Made by a program: the position numbers and the translations under genes. The notes under the pieces were generated by a model. That model searched no databases and had not been told where the DNA came from. It saw nothing but the letters and a program-made list of their open reading frames with translations. This document shows positions 1 through 7,797 of a stretch of 9,683 nt of DNA, piece by piece; position 1 is the stretch's first letter; every line of letters begins with the position of its first letter. Source of the DNA: Thermoleophilia bacterium (GTDB lineage: Bacteria > Actinomycetota > Thermoleophilia > Gaiellales > Gaiellaceae); contig JACVRM010000074.1 of the NCBI GenBank assembly GCA_014534415.1, forward strand, positions 1 to 9,683. The letters are read 5' to 3'.

Positions 1-1898
1 GAGGGGTACTCCGAGATGTCGGACGAGGCCTTCGCACGGCGCTTCTACTCCGACCGGGCCGAGCTGCTCGCGCTCGGCGTTCCGCTCGACTCGCAGCGCG
101 ACGAGTTCACCGGCGAAGAGCTGTACAGCCTGCGCTCGGAACGCTACTTCCTGCCGCCGCTCGAGCTCTCGAACGACGAGCTGGCGGCGCTCCAGACGTG
201 CCTGCACCTGCTCGAGGGCAAATTCGCGTACGCCGAGCCGCTCCGGCTCGCGCTGCAGAACCTCGCGCTGGGGCGCCCCGGTTTCCGCGAGCCGGCGTCC
301 GACACGGCCGTCCGTGTCGAAGTCTTCGACCCCGACTACTCGTCGGAGATGCCGGGCCGGCTTGCGAAGCTCGAGTCGGCGATCTCGAAGCAGCGCACGG
401 TCAAGTTCGCCTACTGGTCGATCACGCGCGACGAGACGGCCGAACGACAGGTCAACCCCTATGCCCTGCTGTCCGACAACGGCGTCTGGTACCTGGTCGG
501 CCACGACCTCGAACGCGAGGCCATCCGGACGTTCCGCCTGTCCCGGATCCGAGGCGACATCCGGCTCGCGACGCGACGGGAGCGGGACTTCCGGCTGCCG
601 TCGGAGTTCGACGTCGAGCAATTTCGCGGGCGGCCGCCGTGGCAGGTCGGCGACGCGGGCGCCGAGGCGCGCATCGCGGTGGCCGGCGACACGGCGTGGT
701 GGGTGGAACGCCTCTACGGCGAGCACGGGCGCGTCGAGGACGGCGTGTTCATCACGCCGTACTCGAGCGTCGGGCTGCTCGCCGCGTGGATCCTCCGGCA
801 GGACGGCCGGGCGGTGCCGCTGCAGCCCGCCGAGCTGGTGCGCGAGGTGCACGAGTCGCTCGCACGGGTACGCGAGCGGCACGAGGGGAATCCGCCCGCG
901 ACCGCGGACGTGGCGCGCGCCGAAGGCGGCGAGGCAGCCGATCGCCCTGCAGGGCCCGTCGCACCCGAGCGGTTCGGCGTCCTCCAGTCGCTGCTCGCGT
1001 ACCTGCTCGACCGCTGCGGCGAGGAGAAGTCGGCGGAGATCCACGCGGACGACCTCGTCGAGCGCTTCCACATCCCGCGGGGCGCTCTCGAGGAGCACCT
1101 GTCGCTGCTCAACCTCGTGAACTTCGGCGGCGGCTGCTACGCGGTCTACGCGCAGCTCGACGGAGACAAGGTGCGCGTCGAGAAGGAGCTGTTCGGGGAT
1201 ACCTTCCGGTCGCCGCCGCGGCTGACGCCGCTCGAGGCGCGCGCGATCAGGCTCGCGCTCGAGTTCGTCGGGCCCATGATCGCGGCCGACGCCCACACGC
1301 CGCTCGAGCGCGTGCGCCGCAAGCTCGAGGAGACGTTCGGCGCGTTCGAGCTCGTGCAGACGCCCGAACCGCACGTGAGGCGCGACGAGGAGGCGCTGAT
1401 CCGCGCCTTCAGCGAGGGGATTCGCGAGCGGCGGCTCGTCGAGCTCGAGTACCTGAAAGAGGGCGAGGAGACGCCCTCCCGTCGCATCGTCGAGCCGTAC
1501 GTGGTCGAGCGGCGACTGCCCAACTGGTACGTCCACACCTGGGACCGAACGAGTGCCGGCGAGCGGTCGTTTCGTCTGGATCGCATGCGGAACGCGAAGC
1601 TGACCGAGGAGCGGTTCGAGCGGCGCGAGGGCTTCGAGCCGGCCGGGCTACGCGACGCCCGGCGCGCGCGCATCTGGTACTCGCCCGCGGTCGCGCGATG
1701 GAAGATCGAGCGGGGCGCCCGGCCGCTCGTGGACGGCTCGGCGATCGCCGAGCCAGCGGTTGGGTCTCCCGAGTGGCTCGTCGGCGAGATCCTGTCCGAC
1801 CGAGGCGAGGCCGTCGTCCTCGAGCCGGAGGATCTACGGCGCCAGGTGGCGGAGCGCGCCGCGGCGCTCGCGCGAGAGCTGACGGTCGTCGCACCCGC

Positions 1899-1902
<4 letters not shown>
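1..1902 (+). CDS. pafBC: Fused PafB-PafC-type WYL-domain transcriptional regulator (5' partial)
   Basis: Tandem WYL-domain regulator resembling PafB and PafC joined in one chain. PafBC of actinobacteria activates a RecA/LexA-independent DNA-damage response, and WYL domains are thought to sense nucleic acid. Numbering from the ATG at 16, the order is: the end of an HTH domain (1-45), WYL domain 1 (about 118-190, with the WYL triplet at 158-160), a WCX-like region (about 215-292), a polar linker, a second HTH-like region (about 318-375), WYL domain 2 (about 458-530, with NWYV at 503-506) and a second WCX region (about 548-622). The frame is open through base 1 and reads EGYSE before that ATG. 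The missing N-terminal helices of the first HTH should lie upstream, so the ATG at 16 is probably internal and the gene is cut by the window edge. It ends tail-to-tail on queG. The family call is strong; the DNA-damage role is inferred from homologues. Confidence 0.9.
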
Positions 1903-2927
<1,025 letters not shown>

Positions 2928-2968
2928 GTTCTCCAAATCCGGGGCCGGCCGCGGCCTGCCTCCCGTTC

Positions 2969-2974
2969 ACGGTA
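2969..2974 (-). promoter_or_regulatory. Possible -10 element for queG
   Basis: Read on the minus strand this is TACCGT, which fits the actinobacterial TANNNT pattern and would give a leader of about 35 bases to the queG ATG. I see no convincing -35 box, so this is weak. Confidence 0.25.
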
Positions 2975-2991
2975 GCCGCGACTGGCGCATC

Positions 2992-3002
2992 CGTGTGACA
3001 CG
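2992..3002. promoter_or_regulatory. Short palindrome between divergent queG and MDR gene (possible operator)
   Basis: CGTGTGACACG is an 11-bp perfect inverted repeat (5-bp arms around a central G) in the 127-bp space between two divergent genes. It lies just upstream of the weak queG -10 candidate and about 40 bp before the other gene's -10. The arms are short, so chance is possible. Confidence 0.25.
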
Positions 3003-3040
3003 CGCTCCTGCCAAAAGCGTGCCGCCGACCCGCCCCGCAC

Positions 3041-3046
3041 TACGAT
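3041..3046 (+). promoter_or_regulatory. -10 element of a probable leaderless promoter
   Basis: TACGAT fits the TANNNT -10 consensus and sits 8 bases before the GTG at 3055. Transcription would therefore start at or within a base or two of the start codon, the usual layout of leaderless genes in actinobacteria. No Shine-Dalgarno precedes the GTG, which agrees. No clear -35 is visible. Confidence 0.55.
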
Positions 3047-3054
3047 CCGCGCCC

Positions 3055-4041
3055 GTGAAGGCGATCCGCATTCATGAGGACGGCGGTCCAGAGGTGCTTC
3101 GTTACGAAGACGCACCGGACCCCGAGCCGGGCGACGGAGAGGTGCTCGTCCGCCTCCGCGCCGCGTCGCTGAACCGGCTCGACGTCTGGATCCGCAAGGG
3201 ACTGCCGTCGGTGCCCAAGCCGCGGATTCTCGGTGCGGACGGAGCGGGAGTGGTCGAGACCGTCGGAGCGAGCGTCTCGGGCTTCCAACGCGGCGAGCCG
3301 GTCGTGATCAACCCGGGCCTCGAGCACGACGGCCGCATCACCGTGGTCGGCGAGCACACCGACGGCACGCACGCCGAGCTGATCGCCGTTCCGGCCGCGA
3401 ACGTCTACCCGCTCCGGGGCGATCTGACCTTCCAGCAGGCAGCCGCGTTCCCGCTCGTCTACGAAACCGTCTACCGGATGCTCGTCACGAAGGCCGCGCT
3501 GCGCGCGGGCGAGTGGGTGCTCGTCTGGGGCGTCGGCAGCGGCGTCGGGACGGCGGCGCTGACGATCGCCAAGGCGCTCGGCGCCCACGTGCTCGCCACG
3601 TCGTCGAGCGACGAAAAGCTGGCGCGGGCGCGCGAGCTGGGCGCCGACGAGGTCGTCAATCACGCGCGCGGCGACGTCGCCGCGGCAGGCAGACGGGTGA
3701 CCGGGCGCGGCGTGGACGTCGTCGTCGAGCACGTCGGGCAGGCGACCTGGGAGCTGTCGCTCCAGGCGGCGCGCCAGGAGGGACGGATCGTCGTCTGCGG
3801 CGCGACGACGGGACCGAATCCGCCTGCGGCGCTGCACCGCGTGTGGTGGAAGCAGCTCGTCATCTACGGCTCGACGATGGGCACGCGCGCCGACTTCGAG
3901 GCCGTCTACGAGCTCGTCGCGAGTGGCCGGACACGGCCGATCGTCGACAGCGTCTTCCCGCTCGCAGAGGCCGGTGCCGCGCACGCGCGCATGGAGCGCG
4001 GCGAGCACTTCGGGAAGATCGTCCTAGCCATTCCGGGCTAG
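3055..4041 (+). CDS. Zinc-independent MDR-family quinone oxidoreductase / dehydrogenase
   Basis: Medium-chain dehydrogenase/reductase, 328 residues from a GTG start. The N-terminal GroES-like half opens with KAIRIHEDGGPEVL and LNRLDVWIRKGLP. The Rossmann half has WGVGSGVGTAAL (about 158-169) for NAD(P)H, then DEKLARARELGADEVVNH and the C-terminal GKIVLAIPG, as in quinone-oxidoreductase-like members. The catalytic-zinc Cys near residue 38 is absent (LNRLD instead). The loop that carries four structural-zinc cysteines in related dehydrogenases is cut to NPGLEHDGRITVVGEHTDGT with no cysteine, so zinc use is unlikely. The frame is open further upstream to 2926, but homology begins at the GTG and a -10 box sits right before it. 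The substrate cannot be read from the sequence; NADPH-dependent reduction of a quinone or enone is a reasonable inference. Confidence 0.88.
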   Translation: MKAIRIHEDGGPEVLRYEDAPDPEPGDGEVLVRLRAASLNRLDVWIRKGLPSVPKPRILGADGAGVVETVGASVSGFQRGEPVVINPGLEHDGRITVVGEHTDGTHAELIAVPAANVYPLRGDLTFQQAAAFPLVYETVYRMLVTKAALRAGEWVLVWGVGSGVGTAALTIAKALGAHVLATSSSDEKLARARELGADEVVNHARGDVAAAGRRVTGRGVDVVVEHVGQATWELSLQAARQEGRIVVCGATTGPNPPAALHRVWWKQLVIYGSTMGTRADFEAVYELVASGRTRPIVDSVFPLAEAGAAHARMERGEHFGKIVLAIPG

Positions 4042-4055
4042 CCCGGAATGGCTAG
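4024..4055. terminator. 32-bp perfect palindrome, probable bidirectional terminator
   Basis: Bases 4024-4055 form a perfect inverted repeat centred between 4039 and 4040, with every one of 16 pairs matching (arm CTAGCCATTCCGGGCT). It lies across the converging ends of the MDR gene and the DUF59 gene. The MDR stop (4039-4041) sits at the centre and the DUF59 stop (4052-4054) near one edge. There is no T-run on either side, as is common for actinobacterial terminator-like hairpins. Confidence 0.65.
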
Positions 4056-4351
4056 CCAAAGCCAAGGATGAACTTGGCGTCGTCCGACATACGTTCCGGC
4101 GTCCAGGCCGGATCCCAGACGAGCTCGACGTCGACGTGCTCGACGCCCGGCACCGAGCCGGCGGCGTCGCGGATGCCCTCGTCGATCATCGCCCCCGCCG
4201 GGCAGCCCATCGACGTGAGGCTATGGGTCACCTTCACGTTGGCGGCGTCGACTTCGACGTCGTAGAGCAGGCCGAGCTCGACGATGTCCATCCCGAGCTC
4301 GGGGTCCTCGACCGTACGCAGCGCCTCGTAGACCTCTTCCTTCGTCGGCAT
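4052..4351 (-). CDS. DUF59 / MIP18-family metal-sulfur cluster assembly protein (SufT/PaaD-like)
   Basis: Small protein of 99 residues made of a single DUF59 (MIP18) domain. Members such as SufT and PaaD help assemble or deliver iron-sulfur clusters to client proteins in the cytoplasm. Visible marks are DPELGMDIVELGLLYDV (about 16-32), TSMGCPAGAMI (about 46-56) with the conserved Cys50, and the C-terminal WDPAWTPERMSDDAKFILGF. The frame is open up to 4501, but the domain begins at MPTKEEVYEAL and a TACACT -10 box ends 6 bases before this ATG. No suf genes are beside it, so its clients are unknown; QueG, an Fe-S protein about 1 kb away, is possible but unproven. It stands alone on its strand, converging with the MDR gene. 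Confidence 0.9.
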   Translation of the reverse strand: MPTKEEVYEALRTVEDPELGMDIVELGLLYDVEVDAANVKVTHSLTSMGCPAGAMIDEGIRDAAGSVPGVEHVDVELVWDPAWTPERMSDDAKFILGFG

Positions 4352-4357
4352 GCAGCC

Positions 4358-4363
4358 AGTGTA
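4358..4363 (-). promoter_or_regulatory. -10 element for the DUF59 gene, probable leaderless promoter
   Basis: Read on the minus strand this is TACACT, matching TANNNT, with six bases between it and the ATG at 4351. Transcription would start at or next to the ATG. No Shine-Dalgarno is present, which fits leaderless expression. Confidence 0.5.
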
Positions 4364-4378
4364 CGTCCCACGACCCGT

Positions 4379-4388
4379 CCACCGGTGG
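4379..4388. promoter_or_regulatory. Palindrome in the -35 region of the DUF59 promoter
   Basis: CCACCGGTGG is a perfect 10-bp palindrome starting 15 bases upstream of the -10 box, where a -35 element would lie. It could be an operator, but 10-bp GC palindromes are common in DNA this GC-rich. Confidence 0.2.
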
Positions 4389-4484
4389 CCGGACCCGGGA
4401 CCACCAGCCTCGCCCCAGACGATCGGCGGAGGCGGGCTTCGCCCGGCGCAGCCACATCGCGCGAAGGCACGTCTGTCTTTCGCA

Positions 4485-4536
4485 CCTCTGAAAGTCGTCA
4501 TGGCTCGCGCGCCAGCGCGAGCCGGACTTTCAGAGG
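4485..4536 (-). terminator. Long two-part stem-loop after the glpX stop
   Basis: The outer arms CCTCTGAAAGTC (4485-4496) and GACTTTCAGAGG (4525-4536) pair perfectly over 12 bp. Nested inside, GGCTCGCGC (4502-4510) and GCGCGAGCC (4515-4523) pair over 9 bp around a 4-base loop, with an unequal internal bulge of 5 and 1 bases between the stems. The structure begins one base after the glpX stop codon (4538-4540) on the minus strand, so it most likely ends the four-gene transcript. There is no U-run. The rest of the 186-bp gap to the DUF59 gene shows no gene. Confidence 0.7.
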
Positions 4537-4537
4537 C

Positions 4538-5548
4538 CTAAAAGCCGGGCAGCCGGACCTCCTCGCGCCGCTCGCGGGCGAAGAAGTGGATCCCGTCGAC
4601 GAACCGCACCCAGTTGCAGCGCGTGCACATGACGAGCGTGTTCGTCCAGGCACTGTCGGCGAGGTACCGCACCCCGCGCAGCAGGTCACCGTTCGAGACG
4701 CCCGTCGCGGCGACGATCACGTCGGCGGGTGCGAGATCGTCGATCCGGAAGACCCGCTCGATGTCGTCGACGCCCTGTGCGGCCGCCTCCTCGATCTCGC
4801 TTCGCGACGTCGGCCAGAGCTGCGCCTGGAGCTCGCCGCCCAGACACCGCAGCGCCGCCGCCGCGAGCGCCGCCTGCCGGGTGCCTCCGATGCCGATCGC
4901 CAGGTGGTCGTTCGTACCGCGGATCGCCGCCGAGATCGACGCCGTCACGTCGCCGTCCTGGATGAGCTTGATGCGCGCGCCCGACTGGCGGATCTCCTCG
5001 ATGAGGTCGTGGTGACGCGGCCTATCGAGCACGATCGTCGTGATGTCCTGCGGCCGCCGCCCGAACGCCTCCGCGATCGCCTGGATGTTGTCGGCGATCG
5101 GCCGGCGCAGGTCGATCGCGCCGCGCGCACGCGGACCGACGGCCATCTTGCGCATGTACATGTCGGGAAGCGTCTGCAGCGACCCCCGCGGGCCGACGGC
5201 GATCATCGACATCGCACCGTTGGCTCCGCGCGCCACGATGCCGCTGCCCTCAATGGGGTCGACCGCCAGATCGACCGCTTCGCCGCCCGCTCCGACCTGC
5301 TGTCCCGGCGCGAGCTCCTCGAGCCCGTCGCTCGGCCCGATTACGACGTGGCCGTCGATCGGCTGGATGTCGAGCTCCTCGCGCATCGCACGGCCCGCGC
5401 TCGACGCCGCCGCCTCGTGGTCGGCGCGGCCGAGCCATCGCGCACCCGCGAGCGCCGCCCGCTCCGTCACCCGCGCGTACGTCTCGCACAGGCACGCGCC
5501 GCCGCGCTGAACCTCCGTACCGACGGTGTCCTCGACCGCTTGCGTCAC
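4538..5548 (-). CDS. glpX: GlpX-family phosphatase homologue with altered metal site
   Basis: Class II fructose-1,6-bisphosphatase (GlpX) family, 336 residues. The fold-wide match is clear: RVTERAALAGARWLGR, AVDPIEG (about 95-101), LPDMYMRKM, LDRPRH, IQDGDVTAS, GIGG and ATGVSNGDLL. Aligned by eye to E. coli GlpX from memory, Asp85 and Glu88 of the metal site are kept (DPIE), but Asp33 becomes Ala (TADG to AAAS), Glu57 becomes Pro (IGEGE to IGPSD) and Glu213 becomes Gln (GGAPEG to GGTRQA). It also has CLC at 19-21 and CTRC at 308-311. The start is a GTG whose bases overlap the pgk2 TGA (GTGA), so it is probably translationally coupled. The usual reaction, fructose-1,6-bisphosphate to fructose-6-phosphate in gluconeogenesis, is doubtful here. 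A different sugar- or glycerate-phosphate substrate, or a regulatory role, is possible. Confidence 0.85.
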   Translation of the reverse strand: MTQAVEDTVGTEVQRGGACLCETYARVTERAALAGARWLGRADHEAAASSAGRAMREELDIQPIDGHVVIGPSDGLEELAPGQQVGAGGEAVDLAVDPIEGSGIVARGANGAMSMIAVGPRGSLQTLPDMYMRKMAVGPRARGAIDLRRPIADNIQAIAEAFGRRPQDITTIVLDRPRHHDLIEEIRQSGARIKLIQDGDVTASISAAIRGTNDHLAIGIGGTRQAALAAAALRCLGGELQAQLWPTSRSEIEEAAAQGVDDIERVFRIDDLAPADVIVAATGVSNGDLLRGVRYLADSAWTNTLVMCTRCNWVRFVDGIHFFARERREEVRLPGF

Positions 5549-6450
5549 GACACCGTTTGTACTTGGTCGGCGTGTGCGAGCACAAGCTCCATGACCGCGG
5601 CGACGGCGCCGTCGACGCTCGCATTCGAGACGACGGGCACGTCGTTTCGGCGCGCCCGCTCGACGATGTAGTCCTGGAGCGCGCGGATGTCGGCGAAACG
5701 CGCGTGGTACCGCTCGAGCGGCCTGAGGCCCGCCGACGACGCATCGCGGATGTAGAAGTGGCCGAGGTGCTCCTGTTCGTCCTCGATCGCCACGATGCAC
5801 TGCACGACGACAGGGCTCTCGATCGGCGGCAGCATCCCCGGCACGAGGTGAACCCCCTCGATCACCATCGACCAGCCCTCCTGGAGCGCGCGGTCGATGG
5901 CGGCCTTGACGCCGACGAGCACGTTGCGCGTCTGGTCGAGGAAGCCGGGCAGCATCCCCTCTGGCGCGTCTTCGTGCTCGCCGGCCACGCGCGCCTCGAA
6001 GCTCGAGTAGTGGATCGACGGCATGAACTCGCGCGAGAAGAACGCGCGCATCGTCTGGCGGATGAAGTCGGTGGAGGTCACGCGCGTGATGCCCAGCCGG
6101 TAGGCGGCTTCGGTTGCAACCGTCGACTTGCCGGTGCCCGTCGCGCCCCCGACGAGCAGCACGATCGGCACGTCGAGCTCCTGGAGGCTGCGGTAGCGGC
6201 GGAGCTGCTCGGTCGCACGGCTGCCGCTCGCCGCGCCCAGCAGTTCGACGGCCAGCTCCTCGACGCGATCGAGCGACACTTCCTCGCCCGGCCGGCTGCG
6301 CACCTCCTCTTCGACGCGGCGCGCGAGCTCGTACGCGGGCTCCCACGCGAGCCCGGTCGCCATCAGGGCGCGCGCCATCAGGCCCTTCGAGTACGGCCGC
6401 CCGTCGGGGCCGCCGAGGGGAAGTCGCTCGAGGCGGCGCGACTCGCTCAT
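5545..6450 (-). CDS. pgk2: 2-phosphoglycerate kinase (ATP-cone plus P-loop kinase)
   Basis: Matches archaeal 2-phosphoglycerate kinase, which uses ATP to phosphorylate 2-phosphoglycerate to 2,3-bisphosphoglycerate, the first committed step to cyclic 2,3-diphosphoglycerate. The 301-residue length is close to the Methanothermus fervidus enzyme (about 304). An ATP-cone-like domain covers about 15-85 (PYSKGLMARALMATGL onwards). The kinase domain follows, with Walker A GGATGTGKST at 101-110, then TSTDFIRQTMRAFFSREFMP, SIHYSSFEA and MVIEGVHLVPG (about 195-205), all typical of the family. The ATG at 6450 overlaps the cpgS TGA (ATGA) and the stop overlaps the glpX start (GTGA). Lying beside cpgS supports the assignment strongly, because cpgS uses this enzyme's product. 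The substrate is inferred from family and context; some bacterial homologues could use another small molecule. Confidence 0.88.
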   Translation of the reverse strand: MSESRRLERLPLGGPDGRPYSKGLMARALMATGLAWEPAYELARRVEEEVRSRPGEEVSLDRVEELAVELLGAASGSRATEQLRRYRSLQELDVPIVLLVGGATGTGKSTVATEAAYRLGITRVTSTDFIRQTMRAFFSREFMPSIHYSSFEARVAGEHEDAPEGMLPGFLDQTRNVLVGVKAAIDRALQEGWSMVIEGVHLVPGMLPPIESPVVVQCIVAIEDEQEHLGHFYIRDASSAGLRPLERYHARFADIRALQDYIVERARRNDVPVVSNASVDGAVAAVMELVLAHADQVQTVS

Positions 6451-7718
6451 CCACGTACCGTCGGCTCGAGTGCGGCCGCGTCGGCGAGCGCCCGCAGGTG
6501 CCCGTCGAGGTCGGGTTCGCCGGCCAGAGGGCGCACCTCCTCCTCGACGAGGAGCGTCTCGAGCCCGCGCGCCAGCGCCGCCTCCGCGACCACGTCGATC
6601 GCGGCGGCCTTGAGCTCGACGAGGAAGAGCTCCACATCCGCCCGCTCGAGCTCGGCGCGCAGCGCGGCACGGTCCGCGAGGTTTCCCGAGACGACGACGT
6701 CGGCCGCGCCGTGCACGCCGCGCAGGTGAGCGGCCAGCGGCGCGTGCGCCTGCTCGGGCGCGGTGGTGAAGAACGCGACGCGGCGACCGGTCACGTCACC
6801 GAGCGGGCGCGGACGGAGCACCGTCGCGATGACGGGCAGCGGCTTGACGCGCTCCAGCGCGCCACGCAGGTCTTCGTGGCCCGAGCCGGCCTCGCACATC
6901 GTCAGCACGACGACGTCGGAGACGAGGATCCGGTAGGTGTTCAGGTAGCCGGTCGCGACGTCCGGCGACTGGTGCGCGGGCACGACGAGCACACGCGCGT
7001 CGGCATCGACAGGCGGGAGAGCGGCGCCGCTGCCGTCGAAGAGCAGCAGGTCGGGCGAGCTCTCGAGCGCGAGCTCGACGCCCGCGGCCACGTTCGAGAG
7101 CGCCGGTGCGCCTGCGAGCCCGCCGCCGCAGCGCCAGCAGCCCACGGTCGTCACGCCCGTCAGCGCCGCCGTCTCGAGGTGGTCCGATGCGGCGTGGGCG
7201 CCCCGGCGCGAGCGCGCGACCAGCTCTGCGAGCGTCGGACGCGTCTCCACGAGCTCGGGCTCGGGCGGCCCGCCACGACCCATTGCGACGACCACGACCG
7301 ACCGGTCGCGCGAGAGGAGCCGCGCGGCGTGGCCCGTCACGGCCGTCTTACCGACGCGCTTGCCCGTCCCGATCACGGCCAGGGAGGGCACGTCCACCGG
7401 CTCGAGCTCGGGCGGCTCGAGGCGGAAGTCGGCACCCACGTACGGCACACCGCGCGCCAGGACGCGGCTCGCCAGCGCAAACCGCTCGCGCGGCCCGAGG
7501 ACGGGCTCGTCGGAGAGGTCGACGACGACGTCCGGGTCGAACGCGAGCGCGTCCGCCAGCTCGCGGACGAGCGGGACGCCGTAGTCCTCGGCCCCGCCCC
7601 GCAACTTCTCGCTGCCGCCCGCCAAGTAAGCCGCGACGACGTCGTACGGCAGTCCGGCGATCGCGTCTCGCACGACCGGCGGGTAGTGCTCGCCGTCGAT
7701 CACGGCTACGGCCCTCAC
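6447..7718 (-). CDS. cpgS: Cyclic 2,3-diphosphoglycerate synthetase
   Basis: Cyclic 2,3-diphosphoglycerate synthetase family. It uses ATP to close the two phosphates of 2,3-bisphosphoglycerate into an intramolecular anhydride, making cDPG, a protein-stabilising solute and phosphate store in thermophilic methanogens. The 423-residue protein opens with VIDGEHYPPVVRDAI (6-20), the family's hallmark start. It has a P-loop GTGKRVGKTAV (117-127), then CWRCGGGLAG, LLLFDGSGAALPPV (about 224-237) and PAHQSPDVATGYLNTYRI. The chosen GTG sits just before the conserved start, with GAAGG 11 bases upstream. The frame is open far upstream, but that stretch is Arg- and Ser-rich and lies inside the metallophosphoesterase gene. 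The gene follows the metallophosphoesterase after 79 bases and overlaps pgk2 by 4 bp. The family is clear; cDPG production in this organism is inferred. Confidence 0.92.
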   Translation of the reverse strand: MRAVAVIDGEHYPPVVRDAIAGLPYDVVAAYLAGGSEKLRGGAEDYGVPLVRELADALAFDPDVVVDLSDEPVLGPRERFALASRVLARGVPYVGADFRLEPPELEPVDVPSLAVIGTGKRVGKTAVTGHAARLLSRDRSVVVVAMGRGGPPEPELVETRPTLAELVARSRRGAHAASDHLETAALTGVTTVGCWRCGGGLAGAPALSNVAAGVELALESSPDLLLFDGSGAALPPVDADARVLVVPAHQSPDVATGYLNTYRILVSDVVVLTMCEAGSGHEDLRGALERVKPLPVIATVLRPRPLGDVTGRRVAFFTTAPEQAHAPLAAHLRGVHGAADVVVSGNLADRAALRAELERADVELFLVELKAAAIDVVAEAALARGLETLLVEEEVRPLAGEPDLDGHLRALADAAALEPTVRG

Positions 7719-7757
7719 GTTCCGGGCCGCCTTCGAGCCGCCGCGCGCGGACGCGAT

Positions 7758-7774
7758 GTCGGCCGGAGGCCGAC
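7758..7774. other. Small GC hairpin between the metallophosphoesterase gene and cpgS
   Basis: GTCGGCC (7758-7764) and GGCCGAC (7768-7774) form a perfect 7-bp stem with a 3-base loop in the 79-bp intercistronic gap. It could cause partial termination, protect an mRNA end, or separate the metallophosphoesterase from the coupled three-gene unit. I see no TANNNT promoter for cpgS in the gap. Confidence 0.35.
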
Positions 7775-7797
7775 GGCGCACGAGCGGCTGCACTCCA

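Noticed and set aside
4433..4445. Small hairpin CGGGC-TTC-GCCCG between the DUF59 gene and the glpX terminator
   Set aside because: A 5-bp GC stem is expected by chance in this composition, and it is not placed to end or control a gene.
5549..6670. Upstream extension of the glpX frame on the minus strand (710 codons in all)
   Set aside because: The extra sequence is Arg- and Ser-rich and lies over pgk2 and the end of cpgS. GlpX homology begins next to the GTG at 5548, which overlaps the pgk2 stop.
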